This document shows, in pieces, positions 25,719 to 34,845 of a stretch of DNA of 64,000 bases; position 1 is the stretch's first letter, and every line of letters starts with the position of its first letter. This DNA comes from JBAXAM01 sp964213355 (GTDB lineage: Bacteria; Pseudomonadota; Gammaproteobacteria; UBA9339): contig CAXOVY010000007.1 of NCBI GenBank assembly GCA_964213355.1, positions 45,734 through 109,733 on the forward strand. The letters are read 5' to 3'. Position numbers and translations under genes: made by a program. The notes under the pieces were generated by a model. That model was not told the origin of the DNA and made no database searches. It was given only the letters and a program-made list of their open reading frames with translations.

Positions 25719-27422
25719 TCACAATTTATTTTTAATAAAAGATCCTATACCATCAATCGGTATATTTTCTACCGCAGTTCCTGCTCGTGTTTTATATTCA
25801 ACCGTGCCATTATCTAATCCGCTTTCACTAATGATGATGCGATGCGGTATACCAATCAAATCCATATCAGCAAACAAAACTCCAGCACGTTCCCTGCGAT
25901 CGTCAAATAACACATCAAAACCAGCATCAAGTAATTGCTTATAAATTTTTTCCGCAGCCTCACGTACACGATAAGATTTATGCAAGCTCATTGGAATCAG
26001 CGCAATTTGAAATGGAGCGATTGGATCAGGCCAAATTATACCATGCTCATCATGATTTTGTTCGATCGCGGCCGCAACCGTACGCGATACTCCTATACCA
26101 TAGCAACCCATATACATTTCCACAGCTTTCCCCGTTTCATTTAATACTGTAGCACGCATGGTGTGGCTATATTTTTTGCCCAATTGAAAAACTTGGCCTA
26201 CTTCAATACCACGTGCAAATTGTAGTTTGCCACGACCATCCGGACTTAAATCTCCCTCTTGAACCCTGCGCAAATCTGCGACTTGTGGCATAGGTAAATC
26301 ACGCTGCCAATTAGCATTAATTAAATGCTTATCATTTACGTTAGCACCACAAACAAAATCTTTGACACCTAACGCATCACGGTCAGCAATAATGGGTATT
26401 TTTAAACCAACCGGTCCAATCGATCCTGCTTCGCAACCAAGAATTTCTGCAAATTCGTGTGGGTTAATAAAAGTTAAAGGGGATGCAATTTGCGGTAGTT
26501 TAGCCGCCTTAATTTCATTTAACTCATGATTACCACTAAGCACCAAAGCTACCCACGGAACTTCGCTACCTTTAACAATTAAAGTTTTAAGTATTTGGTT
26601 TGAATTGATTTTTAAGAATGTCGCGACTTCCTCAATCGTATGTTGCTCGGGAGTGGCAACTTCTTGCATTTGATTGATTGAGTCTTGAACTGCAATTGGG
26701 TGCGCCAGGGCTTCTGCCATTTCAATATTGGCCGCATAATCACTCGCATCACTATATGCAATTAAATCTTCGCCTGAATGGGCAAGCACCTGAAATTCAT
26801 GCGACGCACTGCCACCAATATTTCCAGTATCAGCAAGTACCCCGCGAAATTTCAATCCTAAACGGGAAAAAATGCGATTATAGGCTTCGTACATAGCATC
26901 ATAGGTTTTCTTGAGTGATTCTTCATCTAAATGAAAAGAGTATGCATCTTTCATCATAAACTCACGTCCACGCATGACGCCAAAGCGAGGACGAATTTCA
27001 TCGCGAAATTTCGTTTGAATTTGATAAAGGGTAACTGGGAGTTGTTTATAGCTATGCAGTTCATTACGCGCTAAATGAGTAACAACCTCTTCATGCGTTG
27101 GACCAAAACAAAAATCACGCTTATGTCGATCTTTGATTTTTAAAAGCTGGTCACCATAAGCATCCCAACGCTGGGATTCAATCCAAAGCTCTGCCGGCTG
27201 AATTGCTGGCATGAGAATTTCAAGCGCATCAATGCGTGCCATTTCCTCACGGATAATTTTCTCCACTTTTTTTAGGACACGCAGACCAAGTGGTAGCCAA
27301 GTATAAAGACCCGCACCTAGTTTTCTGATCATACCAGCACGCAGCATCAGTTTGTGACTGACAACTTCTGCCTCAGCTGGGACTTCTCGCAATGTAGCAA
27401 GTAAAAATTTTGAAGTACGCAT
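25719..27422 (-). CDS. proS: Prolyl-tRNA synthetase
   Basis: ProS charges tRNA-Pro. At 567 residues it has the bacterial-type architecture: class II motif 1 and 2 regions (LRVLKKVEKIIREEMARI, TKFRDEIRPRFGVMRGREFMMKDAYSF), the editing/insertion domain (about residues 225-405) with GSEVPWVALVLSGNHELNEIKA, motif 3 (MGCYGIGVSRTVAA) and the C-terminal anticodon-binding domain (VLFDDRRERAGVLFADMDLIG). Length matches the 572-residue E. coli enzyme. It heads the proS–lipB–TA–lipA string. Confidence 0.98.
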   Translation of the reverse strand: MRTSKFLLATLREVPAEAEVVSHKLMLRAGMIRKLGAGLYTWLPLGLRVLKKVEKIIREEMARIDALEILMPAIQPAELWIESQRWDAYGDQLLKIKDRHKRDFCFGPTHEEVVTHLARNELHSYKQLPVTLYQIQTKFRDEIRPRFGVMRGREFMMKDAYSFHLDEESLKKTYDAMYEAYNRIFSRLGLKFRGVLADTGNIGGSASHEFQVLAHSGEDLIAYSDASDYAANIEMAEALAHPIAVQDSINQMQEVATPEQHTIEEVATFLKINSNQILKTLIVKGSEVPWVALVLSGNHELNEIKAAKLPQIASPLTFINPHEFAEILGCEAGSIGPVGLKIPIIADRDALGVKDFVCGANVNDKHLINANWQRDLPMPQVADLRRVQEGDLSPDGRGKLQFARGIEVGQVFQLGKKYSHTMRATVLNETGKAVEMYMGCYGIGVSRTVAAAIEQNHDEHGIIWPDPIAPFQIALIPMSLHKSYRVREAAEKIYKQLLDAGFDVLFDDRRERAGVLFADMDLIGIPHRIIISESGLDNGTVEYKTRAGTAVENIPIDGIGSFIKNKL

Positions 27423-27477
27423 ATAATTTATTTTACAATGGTTGTTTCAGTTTATAGAGTATGGCTTTATGATTCGC

Positions 27478-27504
27478 TTGTAAAGTATGAGTTTATGATA
27501 TAAT
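27478..27504 (+). promoter_or_regulatory. Promoter for the FmdB-family gene
   Basis: TTGTAA (27478-27483) and perfect TATAAT (27499-27504), separated by 15 bases, 24 bases upstream of the ATG at 27529. The spacer is short but the -10 is ideal. Confidence 0.5.
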
Positions 27505-27528
27505 CAATACAGGAACCATGGGTGAAAT

Positions 27529-27813
27529 ATGCCAATTTACGAATATAAATGCCAAAGTTGTGGCCATAGCTTTGAACAATTACAAAAAGCAACCGACGAG
27601 CTGCTATGCACATGCCCAGAATGCGGCAAAAAACAATTGAAAAAATTAATGTCCAATACTAGTTTTCAACTAAAAGGTACTGGCTGGTACGTAACCGACT
27701 TTAAAAATAAAAAAGAAACAGCTAGCAGTAAACCAAAAACCGAAAAAAAGACTACCGAAACAAGGGATAAACCAAAGGCTGGCGAAAAACCAAAGAATAC
27801 TGAGGATAAATAG
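27529..27813 (+). CDS. FmdB-family zinc-ribbon protein
   Basis: A 94-residue protein with the FmdB/CxxC_CXXC_SSSS zinc ribbon: MPIYEYKCQSCGHSFEQLQ followed by CPECGKKQLKKLMS, i.e. two CxxC pairs that should bind one zinc. The C-terminal ~35 residues are a Lys/Glu/Thr-rich tail of low complexity (KPKTEKKTTETRDKPKAGEK). The family is widespread and was named as a putative regulator, but its role is not settled. It often lies next to aspS, as here with one gene between. The stop is four bases from the convergent permease stop. Confidence 0.92.
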   Translation: MPIYEYKCQSCGHSFEQLQKATDELLCTCPECGKKQLKKLMSNTSFQLKGTGWYVTDFKNKKETASSKPKTEKKTTETRDKPKAGEKPKNTEDK

Positions 27814-27817
27814 AACA

Positions 27818-29020
27818 TCACACAAACAAAGCAAAGATCTCGACAAACAGCATTGATATACCAATTGCCATAATAAAAAACAGCAAATATTTTCCACCAA
27901 AAACGCGATAAGGCGTGGAAAGCTCTGCGCTACCACGCAATTTATAGGCCATTAAAGCCGGCAAAATGACCACTAATATTGTAGCGAAGAAAGCTGCATA
28001 TTTTAATGCCAAAATGAAGCCATCAGGAAAAAATAAAGCAAATATTAGGGGGGGAATAAAGGTTAATAACGATGTCTGAAATCTACCGAAACGCGTATTT
28101 GAACGCTTAAAGCCATCAGCCAAAAAGTCAAATAAACCTAGCGTTACTCCCAAAAATGAAGTAGTCATGGCGACATTGGAAAACACATTAATTCCCATGG
28201 TAACCCACTTATTATTTACAATCACACAAATAGTTTTTATCAGCTCCCCAACAGACTGCCCAATCGAAGTAAGACTATGCTCACCTACTAATGGAACGCT
28301 GCCCATAGTTACGAACAACCACAATAAGTAAACTATCAGCACTGTTGTCGAACCACAAATAATTGCAAATTTCAATTCTCGTGGTTTGCGACCAATATAA
28401 GTACTCAAACTAGGAATTGTTGGATGGAAACCAAAGGAACATAAAAAAATAGGTAGCATAGGCAATAAAGTTTTACTCCCACATGACTCTCTTATCATAT
28501 TTACAAAATTTATTTGTGGAAATAGTAGCATGAAGACTATTACCAGAGATAACCCCTTAAAACTCATGAGAAAGCGGTTGCAATAATCTACACTCTTGGT
28601 ACTCAAAAAAACTATTCCACCCATAGCCACAAGAAACAGCAACGCGCTAAACCAACTTGGGGTTTTTACATGCAAAATTAACTCGGCTATATTTGCGAGC
28701 AAAGAAGCGCCACCAGATATATAAGCTGCAGTCAATGCATAAAGTAGGAGAAGAGTACATAACCATGATACTACACGCCCGGAGATACCAAGGGTTCTAG
28801 AAGCCATAGTCCCCAAACTATTAGCATATTTTTCGAAGGCTAAGTTTACCTCTAAGGTTAACAATCCGGTTATAGTCATAACCGCCCACATGGCTACTAG
28901 CATAATAGCTGCTACAGTAAAACCAGCTTCAGCACTAACTATTGGCAACGCAAGCATTCCAGCACCAATCATGGTACCAATTACAATTAAAGTACTACCA
29001 ATTAATTTACTAACATTCAT
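27818..29020 (-). CDS. Aromatic amino acid permease (TyrP/Mtr, HAAAP family)
   Basis: A 400-residue inner-membrane transporter of the hydroxy/aromatic amino acid permease family, which imports tyrosine or tryptophan by proton symport. It begins with the family hallmark LIGSTLIVIGTMIGAGMLALPIVSAEAGF and has about eleven hydrophobic helices, including FLCSFGFHPTIPSLSTYIG, which matches the central TyrP/Mtr motif. Multiple copies are typical of Legionella and Coxiella. The substrate cannot be told from sequence. It is divergent from aspS and convergent with the FmdB gene. Confidence 0.93.
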   Translation of the reverse strand: MNVSKLIGSTLIVIGTMIGAGMLALPIVSAEAGFTVAAIMLVAMWAVMTITGLLTLEVNLAFEKYANSLGTMASRTLGISGRVVSWLCTLLLLYALTAAYISGGASLLANIAELILHVKTPSWFSALLFLVAMGGIVFLSTKSVDYCNRFLMSFKGLSLVIVFMLLFPQINFVNMIRESCGSKTLLPMLPIFLCSFGFHPTIPSLSTYIGRKPRELKFAIICGSTTVLIVYLLWLFVTMGSVPLVGEHSLTSIGQSVGELIKTICVIVNNKWVTMGINVFSNVAMTTSFLGVTLGLFDFLADGFKRSNTRFGRFQTSLLTFIPPLIFALFFPDGFILALKYAAFFATILVVILPALMAYKLRGSAELSTPYRVFGGKYLLFFIMAIGISMLFVEIFALFV

Positions 29021-29128
29021 ACATAATCAACGATATCACAAAAGAAATTGTTTGCTAGAAAAAACTAGTAATGAGCTGTATTATTGATCTCATCGAAAAG
29101 TTTAACTATTTATGTATAAGAGAGATTT

Positions 29129-30880
29129 ATGCGCACCTATTACTGCGGCCTGGTTGATAAAAAAATAATTAACCATGAAATTAAACTTTGTGGCTGGATC
29201 AACCGTATTCGCAATCACGGCAAAGTGATTTTTATTAATTTGCGTGATCGCGAAGGCATTGTACAAATTGTGGTCGAAGACGACAATCAGGAATTATTCA
29301 ATAATGCAGCTAAAATTCACAACGAATATGTTTTATCTGTGCATGGCAAGGTGCGTGCAAGACCGGAAGGCCTAGTTAATTACGATATGCCAACAGGCGC
29401 GATTGAAGTTGTAGCATCAAGCATAGAAATCCTTGCTCGATCTGAAGCTCTCCCATTTAATATTGATAACTACCAAGAAGTCAGCGAGGAATTACGCCTT
29501 AAATATCGTTATTTGGATATGCGTCGCAGTGAGATTGGCAACAAGCTAATTTTCCGAGCTAAAGTCGTCAAAAAAATTCGTGAGTATTTTGATGCTTTAA
29601 ATTTCGTTGAAGTTGAAACTCCAATTTTAACCAAGACTACCCCTGAAGGTGCACGTGATTTCTTGGTGCCAAGCCGCAATGCTGCCGGCCAGTTCTATGC
29701 CCTACCGCAATCACCACAAATTTTTAAGCAACTATTAATGGCCGGTGGACTAGACCGTTATTATCAGATTGCCCGTTGTTTCCGTGATGAAGATTTACGC
29801 GCAGATCGTCAGCTTGAATTTACTCAGTTGGATGTTGAGCTATCATTTACCCATGAAGAACAAATTATGCAAATTCACGAGGAACTAATGCGTCAATTGT
29901 TTGCTCAACTGTTGAATGTTGCACTACCTAAACAATTCCCAAAATTAACATTTAAACAAGCCATAGAAAAATATGGTGTTGACAAACCAGATTTACGTAT
30001 TCCGTTAGAGTTGGTTGATATTGCTGACTTAGTCGCTGACTGTGGTTTTGAAGTGTTTGCCCGTGCGGCTGAAAATCCACTCTGTCGCGTAGCAGCTTTA
30101 AAACTACCAGGTGGCACTAAGCTTTCGCGCAAACAACTCGATGGCTATACAGAATTTGTTGCTATTTATGGATTAAAAGGATTGGCGCATATAAAAATTA
30201 ATGATCTAACGCAAGGAATACCTGGTTTACAATCATCCCTTTTAAAATTTTTAGCGCCTGAGGTTGTGGAAAACATTTTAGAGCGCATTCAAGCAGCAAC
30301 TGGTGATATTGTTTTCTTTGCCGCCGATGATGCAAAAATAGTAAACGAAGCATTTGGCGCCCTACGTGTCAAATTAGGCCATGACCATAGCCTGGTAGCA
30401 CATGGTTGGCAACCACTTTGGGTTGTTGACTGGCCAATGTTTGAGAAAACAGAAAGCGGCTGGACTTTTATGCATCATCCATTTACTTCGCCGGTTAATA
30501 CCAATCCCGAAGAGGTTATTGCTAATCCCGGTATGGTAATGGCACGAGCCTATGATATGGTGCTTAACGGCACTGAACTCGGTGGTGGCTCAATTAGGAT
30601 TAGTAATCGCGCGATGCAAATGGCAATATTTAAAGTTTTGGACATGAATAAGGCCGAAGAAGATTTTGGCCATTTAATCGAAGCATTTAAATATGGTTAT
30701 CCACCAGAAGGTGGCTGCGCCTTAGGAATTGACCGTATGATAATGCTCATGACTGGTGCAAAATCAATTCGCGATGTCATTGCTTTTCCAAAAACACAAA
30801 CAGGTACATGTCCTTTAACGCAGGCACCGTCTGAGGTTACAGAAGAACAATTGAAAGAACTGAAAATAAAAATTTCATGA
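29129..30880 (+). CDS. aspS: Aspartyl-tRNA synthetase
   Basis: AspS charges tRNA-Asp (or is non-discriminating if no asparaginyl enzyme exists; not testable here). The 583-residue bacterial-type protein has the N-terminal OB anticodon-binding domain (CGWINRIRNHGKVIFINLRDREG), class II motif 2 (YYQIARCFRDEDLRADRQLEFTQ, shown in part), the bacterial GAD insertion (about residues 285-410) and motif 3 (GCALGIDRMIMLM). AGAGAG precedes the start. It leads an aspS–yebC–ruvC–ruvA–ruvB cluster, a common gammaproteobacterial arrangement. Confidence 0.98.
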   Translation: MRTYYCGLVDKKIINHEIKLCGWINRIRNHGKVIFINLRDREGIVQIVVEDDNQELFNNAAKIHNEYVLSVHGKVRARPEGLVNYDMPTGAIEVVASSIEILARSEALPFNIDNYQEVSEELRLKYRYLDMRRSEIGNKLIFRAKVVKKIREYFDALNFVEVETPILTKTTPEGARDFLVPSRNAAGQFYALPQSPQIFKQLLMAGGLDRYYQIARCFRDEDLRADRQLEFTQLDVELSFTHEEQIMQIHEELMRQLFAQLLNVALPKQFPKLTFKQAIEKYGVDKPDLRIPLELVDIADLVADCGFEVFARAAENPLCRVAALKLPGGTKLSRKQLDGYTEFVAIYGLKGLAHIKINDLTQGIPGLQSSLLKFLAPEVVENILERIQAATGDIVFFAADDAKIVNEAFGALRVKLGHDHSLVAHGWQPLWVVDWPMFEKTESGWTFMHHPFTSPVNTNPEEVIANPGMVMARAYDMVLNGTELGGGSIRISNRAMQMAIFKVLDMNKAEEDFGHLIEAFKYGYPPEGGCALGIDRMIMLMTGAKSIRDVIAFPKTQTGTCPLTQAPSEVTEEQLKELKIKIS

Positions 30881-30901
30881 GCAACTATTTACGGAGGGCA
30901 T

Positions 30902-31618
30902 ATGTCAGGTCATAGCAAATGGGCCAATATCAAGCGCCACAAAGAGAAACAAGATAAAACAAAGGGAAAAATATTTACCAAATTAATCCGTGAAATTACG
31001 GTTGCGGCCAGGCAAGATCCAGATGCTAATGCAAATCCAAGGTTACGACTCGCGGTAGACAAAGCACTCGCGCAAAACATGACCCGCGATACAATTGATC
31101 GCGCAATCAAACGTGGCGCCGGTGGTGATGAAGATACCCATATGGAAGAAATTTCTTATGAAGGATATGCGGCGGGTGGTGTTGCAGTTTTAGTACACTG
31201 TTTAACTGACAATCGTAATCGCACTGCAGGAGACGTGCGGCATGCGTTTACCAAACATGGTGGCAACCTTGGCACTACCGGTTCTGTTTCTTATCTTTTT
31301 AAACAAAGGGGATTGCTTTGTCTTCCACCCAAAAGTAATGAAGATAAAATAATGGAAATTACATTAGACACTGCTGAAGACATTACTACCAATGATGATG
31401 GCAGTATTGATGTTTTTACCGCACCAGAAAATTTTGCTAAAACAAAAGCTGCTCTAGAAAAAGCTAGGATTGTTCCCGTTGTGAATGAAATTTCTATGAT
31501 TGCAGCAATTCAAGTTGCTCTAGATAAAGGAACTAGTGAGACAGTTATGGGTCTGATCGATGCACTGGAAGACTTGGATGACGTACAAAACGTATATTTT
31601 AATGCGGATATCTCCTAA
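30902..31618 (+). CDS. yebC: YebC/PmpR-family protein (TACO1-like)
   Basis: A 238-residue member of the YebC/TACO1 family, linked to translation of proline-rich stretches and described as a transcriptional regulator in some species. The start MSGHSKWANIKRHKEKQD and the block ATRDTIDRAIKRGAGG-like sequence (here NMTRDTIDRAIKRGAGG), then HCLTDNRNRTAGDVRHAFTKHGG, are diagnostic. An AGGAGG-like GGAGGG precedes the ATG. The stop codon directly abuts the ruvC start, so the genes are co-transcribed. Confidence 0.97.
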   Translation: MSGHSKWANIKRHKEKQDKTKGKIFTKLIREITVAARQDPDANANPRLRLAVDKALAQNMTRDTIDRAIKRGAGGDEDTHMEEISYEGYAAGGVAVLVHCLTDNRNRTAGDVRHAFTKHGGNLGTTGSVSYLFKQRGLLCLPPKSNEDKIMEITLDTAEDITTNDDGSIDVFTAPENFAKTKAALEKARIVPVVNEISMIAAIQVALDKGTSETVMGLIDALEDLDDVQNVYFNADIS

Positions 31619-32098
31619 ATGCCGATAATTTTGGGTATTGACCCTGGTTCGCGTATTACTGGTTTTGGAGTTATTGATACCGCCTGTAATAAACAGCGTT
31701 ACATTGCTAGCGGCAGCATTCATATTGCTAAAAGCACTTTCGGCGAACAACTAAAACAAATTTTTAATAGGATTTCAGAATTGGTTGCATTACACCATCC
31801 AGAAGAAGCAGCAATTGAACAGGTTTTTGTGCATGCCAACGTTAATTCTGCTTTAAAACTGGGTCAAGCTCGCGGCGTGGCAATTGTCGCAGTAGCACAA
31901 AGCGGCATCAGTATTGCTGAATATTCAGCCAGGCAAGTAAAACAAGCCGTTGTTGGTTATGGCAATGCGGAAAAATCTCAGGTACAACATATGGTAAAAT
32001 TATTATTAAAGCTCCAAAACGAACCACAAGCAGATGAGGCCGATGCGCTTGCGATTGCAATTTGTCATGCCAATTCACGTCGAGGGTTTAGTTTATGA
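31619..32098 (+). CDS. ruvC: Holliday junction resolvase RuvC
   Basis: RuvC cuts Holliday junctions delivered by RuvAB. The 159-residue protein has the RNase H-like core with catalytic Asp in ILGIDPGSRITGFGVID (residue 8), Glu in AAIEQVFVHANVNSALKLGQ, and the pair of acidic residues in QADEADALAIAICHA. It follows yebC without a gap and overlaps ruvA by four bases (ATGA). Length is slightly under the 173-residue E. coli protein. Confidence 0.97.
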   Translation: MPIILGIDPGSRITGFGVIDTACNKQRYIASGSIHIAKSTFGEQLKQIFNRISELVALHHPEEAAIEQVFVHANVNSALKLGQARGVAIVAVAQSGISIAEYSARQVKQAVVGYGNAEKSQVQHMVKLLLKLQNEPQADEADALAIAICHANSRRGFSL

Positions 32099-32676
32099 TA
32101 GGTTTTTTACGTGGAATTTTACTCGAAAAAGAGGCGCCTAATTTGACTCTCGAAATCAATGGCGTTGGTTATGAAGTACAAATACCGATAAATAGTTTTT
32201 ATCGATTGCCTCAAGTCAATCAAGAACTAAGTTTACACATTCATTTTGTAGCACGCGAAGATGGCCAATTTTTGTATGGTTTTATTGATAAAAAACAACG
32301 CACCTTATTTCGTTCTTTGATTAAAGTAAATGGTGTCGGACCAAAAATGGCGCTAGCGATTCTTTCTGCCATGGAACCTGATGTTTTTGTGCGTCATGTA
32401 TTAAATAATGATCCTGATGCGCTCGAACATATTCCAGGAGTTGGCGCCAAAACCGCACGCCGTTTGATTGTTGAAATGAAGGATAAGGTTAACGAGTGGA
32501 AAAATACCAGTACGTTTATAGATATCAAATCCGGTGCTGCAGTAAACGATGCTATTAGCGCCCTAGTTGCTTTAGGCTATAAACCATATGAAGCTCGCCG
32601 AGCTCTAATGAAACATAAAGACAAAGAATTACCGAGTGAAGAACTAGTGAGATTGGCTCTGAAAGAAATTGAATAA
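32095..32676 (+). CDS. ruvA: Holliday junction branch migration subunit RuvA
   Basis: RuvA binds four-way junctions and loads RuvB. The 193-residue protein has the OB-fold N-terminus (MIGFLRGILLEKEAPNLTLEINGVGYEV), tandem helix-hairpin-helix motifs (VNGVGPKMALAILS and IPGVGAKTARRLIVEM) and a C-terminal domain III (AVNDAISALVALGYKPYEA) that contacts RuvB. It overlaps ruvC and is 18 bases from ruvB. Confidence 0.97.
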   Translation: MIGFLRGILLEKEAPNLTLEINGVGYEVQIPINSFYRLPQVNQELSLHIHFVAREDGQFLYGFIDKKQRTLFRSLIKVNGVGPKMALAILSAMEPDVFVRHVLNNDPDALEHIPGVGAKTARRLIVEMKDKVNEWKNTSTFIDIKSGAAVNDAISALVALGYKPYEARRALMKHKDKELPSEELVRLALKEIE

Positions 32677-32694
32677 CTAAAATAAAAAAATACT

Positions 32695-33699
32695 ATGACT
32701 ATAGATAGATTAATTACAACCGCAACCATCCTACCAGAAGAAGAGGCAGTTGATCGCGCTATTCGGCCCAAAACTTTAGCAGACTATATTGGTCAACCGG
32801 CGGTAAGCGACCAAATGGGTCTATTTATCCAAGCAGCACGCGAACGCGGCGAAGCTTTAGATCACACCTTAATCTTTGGCCCACCGGGTTTAGGCAAAAC
32901 CACACTAGCGCATATTATTGCTAATGAGCTTAAAGTAAACATGCGTCAAACATCAGGACCGGTACTTGAACGCGCTGGTGATTTGGCTGCAATTTTAACG
33001 AATCTTGAACCACATGATGTCTTATTTATTGATGAAATCCACCGCCTGAATGCCACCGTTGAAGAAATTCTTTATCCAGCAATGGAAGATTATCAAATTG
33101 ATATTATTATCGGCGAAGGCCCATCAGCGCGCTCAATTAAATTAGATCTACCTCCTTTTACCTTGGTAGGCGCTACCACGCGCGCTGGTTTATTAACATC
33201 ACCACTACGTGATCGCTTTGGCATTGTGCAACGCTTAGAGTTTTATAAGAGCGAAGATCTTGCAGAAATTGTTATGCGTTCCGCAAGCATTTTAAATATT
33301 GTCATTGATCCATCTGGTGCTATAGAAATTGCGCGCCGCTCACGCGGCACGCCAAGAATTTCTAATCGCCTCTTGCGCCGCGTGCGTGATTTTGCTCAAG
33401 TAAAAGCTGATGGTGTTATCACCAAAGAAGTTGCAAATGCTGCACTAAATTTATTAGATGTTGATCTTTGCGGTTTTGATGTCTTGGATCGCAAATATAT
33501 GCTCATGATTATTGAAAAATTCAATGGTGGTCCAGTTGGCGCTGAAAGTTTAGCAGCAGCGCTGGGCGAAGAACGCGATACCATTGAAGACGTGCTTGAA
33601 CCTTATTTATTGCAACAAGGCTATATTCTACGCACCCCCCGCGGTCGCATAGCGACTACTCAGGCATATTTGCATTTTGGCCTAGTTGTGCCTGGGTAG
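32695..33699 (+). CDS. ruvB: Holliday junction branch migration ATPase RuvB
   Basis: RuvB is the AAA+ motor for branch migration. The 334-residue protein begins with the family N-terminus (RAIRPKTLADYIGQPAV) and has Walker A GPPGLGKTT (about residue 62), Walker B LFIDEIHR, sensor 1 VGATTRAG, the Arg finger region LRDRFGI and the C-terminal winged helix ending RGRIATTQAYLHFG. Last gene of the aspS–ruvB cluster, followed by a terminator hairpin. Confidence 0.98.
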   Translation: MTIDRLITTATILPEEEAVDRAIRPKTLADYIGQPAVSDQMGLFIQAARERGEALDHTLIFGPPGLGKTTLAHIIANELKVNMRQTSGPVLERAGDLAAILTNLEPHDVLFIDEIHRLNATVEEILYPAMEDYQIDIIIGEGPSARSIKLDLPPFTLVGATTRAGLLTSPLRDRFGIVQRLEFYKSEDLAEIVMRSASILNIVIDPSGAIEIARRSRGTPRISNRLLRRVRDFAQVKADGVITKEVANAALNLLDVDLCGFDVLDRKYMLMIIEKFNGGPVGAESLAAALGEERDTIEDVLEPYLLQQGYILRTPRGRIATTQAYLHFGLVVPG

Positions 33700-33736
33700 T
33701 AGCAAACAATAGTAATTTAAGTTTGTTACTGTTTTT
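33698..33736 (+). terminator. Rho-independent terminator after ruvB
   Basis: Stem AGTAGCAAAC (33698-33707) pairs with GTTTGTTACT (33721-33730), one G·T-type mismatch, followed by a T5 run (33732-33736). It overlaps the 3' end of the convergent gntR gene (stop at 33726). Confidence 0.65.
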
Positions 33737-34118
33737 CATGGGATTCATCTTGTTTAAGATTAATACAATATTTTTTATAAAACTCCTGCAGATCCGAGAA
33801 TTCCATATTTAACAATGCCAAATTTTTAAAAACTTCAGGTAGATATTCACGTAAAAACAATTCTTTTTTTAGCGCCAAGGCATTGGCATAACCATCTTTG
33901 GCAACAAAATAGCCAAGACCTCGCTCTTTATAGATTATATTTTGCTCCTCTAAATAACTATAAGCACGAACTACAGTATTTGGATTAACTTCAACTAGGA
34001 CAGCCAAATCGCGTATTGAGGGAATTTTTGCGCCCGCCAACAATGTTTTGCGTAACACCTGTTCGCATAAATGGTCGGCAATTTGTAAATAGATTGTGTG
34101 TTTTTGGCGAAACTCCAT
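33726..34118 (-). CDS. GntR-family transcriptional regulator (YtrA type)
   Basis: A 130-residue short GntR regulator of the YtrA subfamily, which typically controls an adjoining ABC exporter. The N-terminal winged helix shows IYLQIADHLCEQVLRKTLLAGAKIPSIRDLAVLVEVNPNTVVRAYSYLE (shown as consecutive family blocks), ending at YKERGLGYFVA; only a short helical tail follows, as expected for YtrA. Start ATG at 34118 lies one base after the permease stop and has a GAGG ribosome-binding site. It is the last gene of a three-gene operon whose promoter region carries overlapping palindromes, the probable operator. Confidence 0.92.
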   Translation of the reverse strand: MEFRQKHTIYLQIADHLCEQVLRKTLLAGAKIPSIRDLAVLVEVNPNTVVRAYSYLEEQNIIYKERGLGYFVAKDGYANALALKKELFLREYLPEVFKNLALLNMEFSDLQEFYKKYCINLKQDESHEKQ

Positions 34119-34119
34119 A

Positions 34120-34845
34120 CTAAACCTCGCTTTCACATAGGCGTAAATAAGCAACTAACCAAGCACAAGGTGGAACCATAATAGTAAAAATCAGTTGGAT
34201 TTTTGTACCATAAAGCATTAATACCTGCCATCCGTTTAAAAAATTAGCTCCTAAAAAAACGCTAAAAATAACGCCTTTTACTAAAAAAACTCCCAGCGTT
34301 AGACCACACAAACATAAAATAGTCTTGTTAAAGTTGTTACTTTTAAAATAGATCGAACCTAAGAAAAATATCGACTGTAGTAATATATAATTAACAAAAT
34401 AATGGATAATATTTTTATGGATTGGTTGAAAAATTACAGCCGTTTCACTCAAAGCTAACCAAGCAAATCCAGCAACTAATAACGAAACTATATAAAAAAT
34501 TAATACAACGCCAACAATGTAACCAATGGTAGTTAATAGCAAGCGTCCCAATAGCTTTTCTAAATTCGAAACTGGTAATAATAAAAAGCTTTGACTTCTT
34601 TCTTTGTTATGCAAATCGGCAAACGTGCGACTAGTCAACCATAAACCACCAAAAAATAGCAGCAAGGCAAATGCATCCGTATGAAAGTTATCTGCGCGTA
34701 ATCCGTCAAGGCTAATTAAGCCATATAGAAATAAAACCACAAAAATCGTTAAAGCAAATGTAAAAATCTTAGAAGAATTCATTACCAAATCACTCTTCAT
34801 GAATAAACCTAAGCGACGCCAACTAAATTGCTCGATAATGCTCAT
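34120..34845 (-). CDS. ABC transporter permease-like membrane protein
   Basis: A 241-residue integral membrane protein with about six hydrophobic helices, including IFTFALTIFVVLFLYGLISL and TTIGYIVGVVLIFYIVSLLV. The stretch LTSRTFADLHNKERSQSFLLLPVSNLEKLLGRLL resembles ABC-2-type permeases in which a cytoplasmic loop with 'LLLPVS..EK' is conserved. It overlaps the ATPase gene by four bases and precedes gntR. The substrate is unknown; in similar operons cell-envelope stress or antimicrobial peptides induce expression. Confidence 0.85.
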   Translation of the reverse strand: MSIIEQFSWRRLGLFMKSDLVMNSSKIFTFALTIFVVLFLYGLISLDGLRADNFHTDAFALLLFFGGLWLTSRTFADLHNKERSQSFLLLPVSNLEKLLGRLLLTTIGYIVGVVLIFYIVSLLVAGFAWLALSETAVIFQPIHKNIIHYFVNYILLQSIFFLGSIYFKSNNFNKTILCLCGLTLGVFLVKGVIFSVFLGANFLNGWQVLMLYGTKIQLIFTIMVPPCAWLVAYLRLCESEV